The notes beneath the pieces were generated by a model. That model ran no database searches, was not told where the DNA came from, and was given only the letters and a program-made list of their open reading frames with translations. 10,145 nt of DNA from Bacteroidota bacterium (GTDB lineage: Bacteria > Bacteroidota > Bacteroidia > Chitinophagales > Chitinophagaceae), in contig JAGWPI010000202.1 of the NCBI GenBank assembly GCA_028877005.1, positions 1-10,145 on the forward strand, in the 5' to 3' direction. The translations under genes and the position numbers were made by a program. Shown in pieces: positions 1 to 6,014 of this stretch. The number at the start of each line of letters is the position of its first letter. The first letter of the stretch is position 1.

Positions 1-1
1 G

Positions 2-478
2 AATTCCATTGGTTCTAAGGCTTTAAATCTTGCTAGGTTTCTTCAATGGGACATTAAACAAGTCAACAACTCTGGATCTAACGTTTCTTTCGTTATACCC
101 TTCTATTTTTTCCACAACTACATCCAAACCGTCGTACCAAAAGAAAATTTCGAAAAATTGGCCGATTCGAACACCGATGAATCGACTGCTGTTACTATTT
201 GTGCTCAAATCAGAGAAGCCATTTTATCTGGTTCGATCCCTTCTGATTGGAAGCTTATAGATCAAGTTGAAACCTTCATGAATGAGTGGAAATCTTCAAT
301 TTCGTTTAAAGAGTCAGCTGGTCGTCCTTTCTATGCTGACGGAGCAATTTTCAGATCATCTACCAATTGTGAGGATCTTCCAGGATTTCCTAGTGCAGGT
401 TTGTACATCAGCGAACCTTTAACCGACTTATCACCAAAACAGATTGAAACGGCAATTTTGAAGGTTTGGGCTAGTGTG
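2..478 (+). other. 5' segment of the chimera: truncated PEP/pyruvate-binding (PPDK_N-like) domain, possibly foreign DNA
   Basis: This stretch encodes about 160 residues of a phosphoenolpyruvate synthase/pyruvate phosphate dikinase-type nucleotide-binding domain, recognised from the RSSxNxEDLPGF motif (arginine 118) and the preceding IPFYFF strand. In the family the domain continues well beyond VWAS, and the swivelling His domain and PEP-binding domain follow; none of that is present. By hand count GC is about 39% over bases 1-480 against about 34% over 481-1080, and this part uses more C-ending codons (TTC, ATC, AAC, ACC). The window's first six bases are GAATTC, an EcoRI site, though two further EcoRI sites occur inside the window (near 7392 and 9951), so this alone does not show a cloning end. 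Either it is a remnant left by recombination or it is a chimeric join. Confidence 0.6.
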
Positions 479-1117
479 TATCTGGAAAAGGCCTATTTGC
501 CTGCTTTACACGAGCATGGTTTTGAAAAGATAGGTGTATTTACAAGATATGATAATGATACTGCTACCGATAAAAGAATATACCTATTTATACCCAATTC
601 ATCTGTTCAAAAATTACTATTATTAGATGATGTAATTTTAAAAGATGTTCATCTTCAAAAAAATGGCAGCAATTATTTGCAAGCTCCATATAACATGCCA
701 CCTTATGAACGCATTGAAACAATTGTATTAAGTGCATTTCAAGACCATCCGTTATTTAGTTTACCCACATTAAACGGACCGCTAAAAGATCGCATATATG
801 AATTAAGGAGTTATGAAGGTTCCAATGAAACTTTTTACCGCCAAAAAGTAAAAATGTTTAACCAAGGAGGTGAAATTGGTATTTTTAAACAACTTAACTT
901 TAATGCTGTGTTTTATGCAGAAGTTTTATCAGGCTGTCATATGCCCGATTTAATGTACATGACCACGTTTAACAATATGGCCGATCGTGATGCTCATTGG
1001 AAATTATTTGGTGATAGCCCGGCTTGGAAAACTTTGTCTGCATTACCCGAATATCAACACACGGTATCTACTGCTAACATTTATTTATTACACCCCACAG
1101 ATTTTTCTGATTTTTAA
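2..1117 (+). CDS. Chimeric ORF: PEP/pyruvate-binding domain fragment fused in frame to a NIPSNAP family protein (5' partial)
   Basis: The frame is open from base 2 with no stop, giving 371 residues, so a start inside the window (such as the TTG at 158) is not needed and is probably wrong. Residues 1-160 resemble the PPDK N-terminal ATP-grasp-like domain: GSKALNLA near the start and RSSTNCEDLPGFPSAGLY at 118-135, followed by KVWASVY. Residues ~160-371 resemble a NIPSNAP protein: YLEKAYLPALHEHGF, then PPYERIET, and a C-terminal dimeric alpha/beta-barrel-like domain from YELRSYEG (266) with KVKMFNQGGEIGIF, MPDLMYMTTF, RDAHWKLF and ALPEYQHTVS. Bacteroidota NIPSNAP proteins are usually about 250-270 residues with a signal peptide and a first YEL-type strand; here that N-terminal part is missing and the PPDK fragment takes its place. 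NIPSNAP function is poorly defined; no catalytic residues can be pointed to. The NIPSNAP assignment of the 3' part is firm. Whether the fusion is a real gene, a broken gene or an assembly join is open. Confidence 0.8.
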   Translation, partial: NSIGSKALNLARFLQWDIKQVNNSGSNVSFVIPFYFFHNYIQTVVPKENFEKLADSNTDESTAVTICAQIREAILSGSIPSDWKLIDQVETFMNEWKSSISFKESAGRPFYADGAIFRSSTNCEDLPGFPSAGLYISEPLTDLSPKQIETAILKVWASVYLEKAYLPALHEHGFEKIGVFTRYDNDTATDKRIYLFIPNSSVQKLLLLDDVILKDVHLQKNGSNYLQAPYNMPPYERIETIVLSAFQDHPLFSLPTLNGPLKDRIYELRSYEGSNETFYRQKVKMFNQGGEIGIFKQLNFNAVFYAEVLSGCHMPDLMYMTTFNNMADRDAHWKLFGDSPAWKTLSALPEYQHTVSTANIYLLHPTDFSDF

Positions 1118-1137
1118 ACTTTCATTTTATTATAAAT

Positions 1138-1170
1138 AAAAAAACCTGAGATAATTATCTCAGGTTTTTT
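1138..1170. terminator. Bidirectional intrinsic terminator between convergent genes
   Basis: A perfect inverted repeat at 1145-1164 (CCTGAGAT, loop AATT, ATCTCAGG) is flanked by seven A on the left and six T on the right, so it reads as a hairpin plus U-tract on both strands. It lies 28 nt past the stop of the NIPSNAP ORF and 20 nt past the stop of the S9 peptidase, the position expected for a shared terminator of two convergent genes. Confidence 0.9.
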
Positions 1171-1189
1171 ATTGAGCTATAACATTCAG

Positions 1190-3175
1190 CTATTTTAAAT
1201 ACTTTTTAAACCAATCCAAATAACGAACCAAACGATCTACCTGATAAGATGGTTTGACAATACCATGATGTTGCCCCGGATAAATAACCAACTCAGTAGG
1301 GACCCCTATTGATTTTAAGGCTTGATACATTTGCTCTGCACCAATGGTAGGTACGTTAAAATCTTTTTCACTTGCCATAAATAAAGTTGGCGTGGTAATT
1401 TTATTAACATGGAAAAATGGATAAGATAAGGCTAACCACTTTTCAGGATGCTCCCAAGGTTTGCCCAATTCTGTTTCATATTGTGTAATATATTGATCAA
1501 ACCCATACATGCTTAATTGCAGTGAGCTTCCTGCCCCACTGGCTGCCGCTTTAAAGCGATTATCTGTTGCAATGGTATAATTGGTTGAAATACCCCCATA
1601 ACTCCATCCCCCAATACCCAGTCGGTTACCATCAATTTTCCCGGTTTTAATGAGATAGTCAGCTGCACCGATAATATCCATAACTTCTTTATTACCCCAG
1701 TCGGCATATATAGCTTTAATATAAGCCAATCCACTACCGTTACTACCCCTGTAATTAACACCTACAACTGCAAAATTTCCTGCAGCTAGTATTTGTCTGG
1801 TAAAATCAAAAGCATAATCATCTTGTGCTACAGGACCTCCATGAATATAAAATATTGCAGGCAACTTCGAGGCTTGCTCTATACCGGGCGGCGTAAATAG
1901 TAAGCAGGGAACTTTTGTACCATCTTTACTGGTAGAAGTAAACCCTTCAACTTTCGCTAATGCTAATGATTGCATCCAATCATCATTCATATGCGTAACT
2001 CTATGTATGGCATTATTTTCAATTACAACCACTTCATAAGGATGATAAGGATCACTCCACAATGCAGCCATTTGTGATTGGTTAGCACTCATATTTAATC
2101 TATCTAAACAAAAATCTCCCTCAATAATTGGTTGAATTTTTTTAGTAGCTATCTCTACTTGTGCCAGATATTTTTTCCTATTATCTGTAACCAAACAATA
2201 TATAAATTTACCATCTGCAGCCCATTGCGGAGCAGATACTGGGCGGTCTATATTAGTAGTAAGCAACTGCGGTTCTCCCCCATTTGCAGATACTATGGCT
2301 AAAATATTTTGGCCATACATGGTAAATGGCAAATTGCTGCTAGATTGCAAGTAGGCAATCATTTGTCCATCGCTACTCCAAACCGGACGTGTATCGCTAC
2401 CGGGCCAAGTAGTTAACTGTGTAGGTTTAGCACCTTTTACAGCATCCATAACCCATATATCAGTATTATCATTTTTATCTGGATCTGCTGTTCTATTACT
2501 CACAAAAGCAATACGTTTACCATTTGGACTCCAGACAGGCATCATTTCATCAAATAACCCATCAGTTAATGTATCTAATTTTTTCTCATTTATACTATAA
2601 ATATACAAATGTGTATGTCTATTATCTAAATAACCCGATTGATCATCTTTAAAATGATATCGGTTAATAACAAATGGTTTACGAGTTTTAGAAGCAGCAG
2701 TATCAGAGAAATCTTGATCTTGCATACTAATGAGTATTTGTTTTCCGTTAGGGCTCCAAACATATTCCTCCAATTCGCCCTTTAAATGGGTAAGTTGCTT
2801 TGCTTCTCCACCCCTCCTGTCTAATAACCAAATTTGAGCAGCAGTATTTCCCATTCTGGAAGAAAGAAAAGAAAGGTATTGCCCATCCGGACTCCATCTT
2901 GGCATGTATTCGGCTTCAGGTGTATTAGTTAACTGAATAGTTTGATGCCCATCCCAACTTACCATCCAAATGTCTGTATTTCGCTTATCTTTTGCACTAT
3001 CAGCAGTACTAACGGTATAGGCTATCCATTTTCCATCGGGTGAAACCTGAGGGTCTGACACATTCAACAATTTATAAATATCTGTTGGTAACAATGTTCT
3101 ATTAGCAGGGATCTGTGCTAATGAAGTGATGGTGATGGGTACAAAAACAATCCAAGAGAAAATCCATTTTTTCAT
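1190..3175 (-). CDS. Exported S9 family peptidase (prolyl oligopeptidase / dipeptidyl- or acylaminoacyl-peptidase type)
   Basis: A 661-residue serine peptidase, predicted to be exported by a signal peptide (MKKWIFSWIV... to SLA20-Q21) and so to act in the periplasm or at the cell surface on oligopeptides. Residues ~35-390 form a beta-propeller with repeated PD40/WD40-like blades: SPDGKWIAY (45), SPDGQYLSF (95), SPNGKQILI (141), SPNGKRIAF (216), SSDGQMIAY (267), ADGKFIYC (320). Residues ~405-661 are the alpha/beta-hydrolase domain: IHGGP (444-448, oxyanion region), NYRGSNGSG, nucleophile Ser525 in GGWSYGG, Asp605 in SEKDFNVP and His637 in GQHHGI, so the triad is complete. Length is typical for the subfamily. 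The start at 3175 is chosen because it gives the signal peptide directly; no Shine-Dalgarno is seen, as is usual in Bacteroidota. It is divergent from the M1 peptidase gene, 205 bp away. Exact substrate preference (DPP-IV-like, acylaminoacyl peptidase) cannot be set from sequence alone. Confidence 0.93.
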   Translation of the reverse strand: MKKWIFSWIVFVPITITSLAQIPANRTLLPTDIYKLLNVSDPQVSPDGKWIAYTVSTADSAKDKRNTDIWMVSWDGHQTIQLTNTPEAEYMPRWSPDGQYLSFLSSRMGNTAAQIWLLDRRGGEAKQLTHLKGELEEYVWSPNGKQILISMQDQDFSDTAASKTRKPFVINRYHFKDDQSGYLDNRHTHLYIYSINEKKLDTLTDGLFDEMMPVWSPNGKRIAFVSNRTADPDKNDNTDIWVMDAVKGAKPTQLTTWPGSDTRPVWSSDGQMIAYLQSSSNLPFTMYGQNILAIVSANGGEPQLLTTNIDRPVSAPQWAADGKFIYCLVTDNRKKYLAQVEIATKKIQPIIEGDFCLDRLNMSANQSQMAALWSDPYHPYEVVVIENNAIHRVTHMNDDWMQSLALAKVEGFTSTSKDGTKVPCLLFTPPGIEQASKLPAIFYIHGGPVAQDDYAFDFTRQILAAGNFAVVGVNYRGSNGSGLAYIKAIYADWGNKEVMDIIGAADYLIKTGKIDGNRLGIGGWSYGGISTNYTIATDNRFKAAASGAGSSLQLSMYGFDQYITQYETELGKPWEHPEKWLALSYPFFHVNKITTPTLFMASEKDFNVPTIGAEQMYQALKSIGVPTELVIYPGQHHGIVKPSYQVDRLVRYLDWFKKYLK

Positions 3176-3380
3176 GTGCAGAATTTTAATATGTTTAGAA
3201 AGAATTAATAGCCCACATTCATTGAAGTATAGGTTCTATTGTGCTAAATACTATTTTAAATGAAGAGGGTATTTTAATCGTAAATATATTACAAATTAGG
3301 CTTACAATTTTACCACTCATATAAATTCAATCAGAACAAATAAAATAAATGGAATAACTTTCATTTTTAAATAATGTCAA
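3176..3380. promoter_or_regulatory. Divergent intergenic region between S9 and M1 peptidase genes
   Basis: This 205 bp, very AT-rich region must carry both start signals of the two exported peptidases. No clear match to the Bacteroidota promoter (TTG, spacer, TAnnTTTG) is seen for either gene. The nearest for the S9 gene, on the minus strand, is TATATTTA at 3288-3281 with TTG at 3307-3305, but the 16 nt spacer and the last base do not fit well. No operator-like inverted repeat and no small ORF of note is seen. Confidence 0.4.
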
Positions 3381-5255
3381 ATGAAACAATTTACTTTTAT
3401 TCTGATTAGTACCATATTCCTATCTGTACAAATTTTTGCACAACCGTTGTATATGCCCCGAAATATAAAAAAAGCTTATACACAGAATACACGCTCTGCC
3501 AATGGAAATCCCGGAGTGCATTATTGGCAAAATACAGGAAACTATTCCATTCATTTGAAAGTAACGCCTCCTTCCAAAACGGTTTACGGTTCAGAAAATA
3601 TTAATTATTTCAATAACAGTCCCGATTCATTAAACCATTTAATTATTAAATTAATTTTAAATATACATAAACCCGGCGCATTGCGTAATAATGATGTATC
3701 ACCTGATTATTTAACATCTGGCGTGCATATTGATAAAGTTATGGTGAACGGGGAAACAATAGATTGGGAAGAACCTGATTTTCATAGCACTTGGCAAGCA
3801 CTGAAACTATCAAAAAAACTACTACCTAAAGATTCAGTTCAACTACAGTTTGATTGGCATTTTGATGCGTCTGTTCAAAGTGGTAGAGAGGGAATGATAG
3901 ATTCTAGCACTTTTTTTCTTGCTTACTTTTACCCACGAGTAGCTGTTTATGATGATTATAATGGATGGGATCGAACAGATTTTACCGATCAACAAGAATT
4001 TTACAATGACTTTAATAACTATCAATTACAGGTAACTGTACCTAAAAATTTTGTGGTATGGTCAACCGGTGTATTAAACAATCCGAATGAAGTACTCACT
4101 GCTTCTACAGCAAAAAGATTAGAAGTTGCACAGCAAACTGATTCAACCACTACCATTGCCAGTTTGCAGGATATGTTACAAGGAAAAGTAACCCAACCCA
4201 AGATCAATACCTGGAAGTTTAGCGCGAATAACATAACTGATATGGCTTTATGTATTAGTGACCATTATGTTTGGGACGCTGCTAGTATTTTAGTTGCACC
4301 TAACCGTGAAAGGGTGAGTGTGCAAGCTGCATACAATGACACGGCAAAAGATTTTCATCAGATGGTTAATTTTGCACATCATGCCATTGAATGGTTTTCG
4401 AAATATTGGCCTGGGGTAGCATATCCTTTTCCTAAGATGACGGTATGCCAAGGATATGCAGATATGGAATACCCAATGATGGTAAACGACGGTACTAATG
4501 ACGATCCAATTTTTTCCAGATTTGTAGCAGAACATGAAATTGCACATACATATTTCCCATTTTATATGGGAATTAATGAAAATCGCTTTGGGTTTATGGA
4601 TGAGGGTTGGGCCACTACTTTTGAGTACTTGATTGGACAGCATGATTTAGGCGATAAAACAGCTGCAAATTTTTATAAAAGTTTTAGAATAAGGAGTTGG
4701 ATAAATGATGCAGCAGCCGAAGAAGATATACCCATTATAACTCCTGCTAATATTTTGCGTGGAGTTGCCTATGGTAATAATGCATATGGAAAACCATCAT
4801 TAGGTTATTTAGCTGTAAAAGACATGTTAGGGGATGAAGTTTTTAAAAAATGCCTGCATACTTACATGAACAATTGGCATGGAAAACATCCTATACCATG
4901 GGATTTTTTTAATACTTTTAATCATACATCTGGGCAAGATTTAAATTGGTTTTGGAACAACTGGTTTTTTACCAATGGCTATATTGACTTAGCAATTAAA
5001 AATGTTACTCAATTCAACAAAGGATATACTGTTAGTATTGATAATATTGGTGGATTTGATGCCCCTTTTGATTTAATAATAACTTATGCAGATGGCAGTT
5101 CAGATATTTTACATCAAACTGCTTTGATTTGGAAAACAAACCAACAAAATAGCACGGTTACTATAACAACCACCAAAACAATTAAAACAGTGAAGATAGA
5201 TGGTAGCATATTTATGGATGCCAATTACAAAGACAATATTTGGGAGTTGAAATAA
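3381..5255 (+). CDS. Exported M1 family (gluzincin) zinc metallopeptidase
   Basis: A 624-residue M1 peptidase with a signal peptide (MKQFTFILIS... to IFA20-Q21), so periplasmic or outer-membrane associated. The N-terminal beta domain (~45-300) is followed by the catalytic domain: zinc ligands His385 and His389 in HEIAH, then exactly 18 residues to the third ligand Glu408 in DEGWATTFE, with Glu386 as general base. Tyr469 in AYGKPS lies at the spacing of the transition-state-stabilising tyrosine of the family. The substrate-anchoring GxMEN motif of classical aminopeptidases reads DMEYPMM (361-367) here, as in many bacterial M1 homologues where EYP replaces EN, with Asp361 in the usual glycine position. 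Residues ~535-624 look like a small C-terminal beta domain rather than the large helical ERAP-type domain. Likely role: trimming peptides outside the cytoplasm. Divergent from the S9 gene; a hairpin follows directly after the stop. Confidence 0.93.
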   Translation: MKQFTFILISTIFLSVQIFAQPLYMPRNIKKAYTQNTRSANGNPGVHYWQNTGNYSIHLKVTPPSKTVYGSENINYFNNSPDSLNHLIIKLILNIHKPGALRNNDVSPDYLTSGVHIDKVMVNGETIDWEEPDFHSTWQALKLSKKLLPKDSVQLQFDWHFDASVQSGREGMIDSSTFFLAYFYPRVAVYDDYNGWDRTDFTDQQEFYNDFNNYQLQVTVPKNFVVWSTGVLNNPNEVLTASTAKRLEVAQQTDSTTTIASLQDMLQGKVTQPKINTWKFSANNITDMALCISDHYVWDAASILVAPNRERVSVQAAYNDTAKDFHQMVNFAHHAIEWFSKYWPGVAYPFPKMTVCQGYADMEYPMMVNDGTNDDPIFSRFVAEHEIAHTYFPFYMGINENRFGFMDEGWATTFEYLIGQHDLGDKTAANFYKSFRIRSWINDAAAEEDIPIITPANILRGVAYGNNAYGKPSLGYLAVKDMLGDEVFKKCLHTYMNNWHGKHPIPWDFFNTFNHTSGQDLNWFWNNWFFTNGYIDLAIKNVTQFNKGYTVSIDNIGGFDAPFDLIITYADGSSDILHQTALIWKTNQQNSTVTITTTKTIKTVKIDGSIFMDANYKDNIWELK

Positions 5256-5286
5256 AAAAAGCCTGTGTTTAAAAAAACACAGGCTT
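5254..5286. terminator. Intrinsic terminator between M1 peptidase and thioredoxin-fold genes, strongest on the minus strand
   Basis: A 12 bp perfect stem AAGCCTGTGTTT (5259-5270) pairs with AAACACAGGCTT (5275-5286) across an AAAA loop. On the minus strand the stem runs into seven T (complement of 5260-5254), a good U-tract, 33 nt past the stop of the thioredoxin-fold gene. On the plus strand, immediately after the M1 stop, the tail (TTAGCATTTT) is a weaker U-tract. It probably serves both convergent genes. Confidence 0.85.
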
Positions 5287-5318
5287 AGCATTTTAAACAC
5301 AATTATTATTTTTTTTCA

Positions 5319-5897
5319 TTAAGCTCTTTTTTTGGCAACTTTTTTTGCTTTAGTGCCATTTGATGCTAAAATTGCATCAATAGCTTTAGAAAATGCAGAT
5401 AGTGAAATGGCATCGGTATAACGCTCATCATTTAGAAAAAAAGTAGGAACTTCTTTTACGCCTTTTTGCTGACCAAAGCTGATATCGCCCCTAACCTGCC
5501 AACCAAAAGTTGAGTTCATTAAATCATCTAAAAAAACTTTACTGGTAACACCGGCCTCACGAGCATAAGATTTTAAAGTAATAGTACCTAAATTATGCCT
5601 ATTTTGAAACAAAAGGTTATGCATAGGCCAAAACTTACCTTCTTGTCCGGCTGCAATTGCCGCCTCACCGGCTTTTAAAGCACGTTGGTGAATATTGGTT
5701 AAAGGAAAATGTCGAAAATTCAGTTTCACATCATCCGGATATTTTTCCAACACTTGTTTTACTACTTCATTCGCTGCAGCACATGCATCACTTTCATAAT
5801 CACCAAACATCATTAAAGTTACAGGAGCAGTATCTTTACCAACATATATATCTTTAGGTTCAATAATTACCAGTACTTCCTTCGGTTTCATTGCCAT
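5319..5897 (-). CDS. DsbA/thioredoxin-fold (Thioredoxin_4-like) protein with SxxC in place of CxxC
   Basis: A 192-residue protein resembling the DsbA-like domain also found fused to NhaA-type antiporters: APVTLMMFGDYE (24-35), FRHFPL (61-66) with His70, AGEAAIAAGQEGKFWPMHNLLF (76-97), and the cis-proline loop VPTFFLND (150-157, Pro151). The active site, normally CPxC after DYE, is Ser36-Asp-Ala-Cys39; the codon is AGT, one base from TGT. With one cysteine it cannot cycle as a dithiol oxidase in the normal way, though monothiol or binding roles are possible. There is no signal peptide, so it should be cytoplasmic, and the tail (KAKKVAKKRA) is lysine-rich. Start at 5897 (ATG GCA ATG) could equally be the ATG at 5891; no Shine-Dalgarno helps decide. 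It lies 117 bp downstream of clpB on the same strand and may be co-transcribed or use its own promoter. Family sure, function not known. Confidence 0.85.
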   Translation of the reverse strand: MAMKPKEVLVIIEPKDIYVGKDTAPVTLMMFGDYESDACAAANEVVKQVLEKYPDDVKLNFRHFPLTNIHQRALKAGEAAIAAGQEGKFWPMHNLLFQNRHNLGTITLKSYAREAGVTSKVFLDDLMNSTFGWQVRGDISFGQQKGVKEVPTFFLNDERYTDAISLSAFSKAIDAILASNGTKAKKVAKKRA

Positions 5898-5960
5898 TAT
5901 TAATCAATTTAAACGATAAAAAAAGAATCAAATACAGTTTATTTTACTGAATTTTGGCCG

Positions 5961-5988
5961 CAAAGTAGCATAATTAACGCAAAAACAA
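5961..5988 (-). promoter_or_regulatory. Candidate Bacteroidota-type promoter for the thioredoxin-fold gene
   Basis: On the minus strand TTG (5988-5986) is followed after 18 nt by TACTTTG (5967-5961) and then CGGCC, resembling the -33 TTG / -7 TAnnTTTG elements of Bacteroidota, although the -7 element is one base short of consensus. It sits about 63 nt before the ATG at 5897. Match made by eye only. Confidence 0.35.
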
Positions 5989-6014
5989 TCAAATAGTTTT
6001 TTTATTTATTATAA

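Noticed and set aside
1..6. EcoRI site at the first bases as proof of a cloning junction
   Set aside because: GAATTC also occurs near 7392 and 9951 within the window, so its presence at the edge is not decisive.
30..260. Short ORFs in other frames over the left edge, on both strands
   Set aside because: They lie inside the homologous PPDK-like frame and resemble no known family; treated as shadows.
158..1117. A separate gene starting with TTG at 158
   Set aside because: The same frame is open back to base 2 and the PPDK-like homology (GSKALNLA, IPFYFF) continues upstream of 158, so this is not a natural start.
3843..4643. Minus-strand ORFs of 60-117 codons inside the M1 peptidase gene
   Set aside because: Antisense to conserved catalytic-domain sequence, Cys/Ile-rich low-quality translations, no domain recognised.
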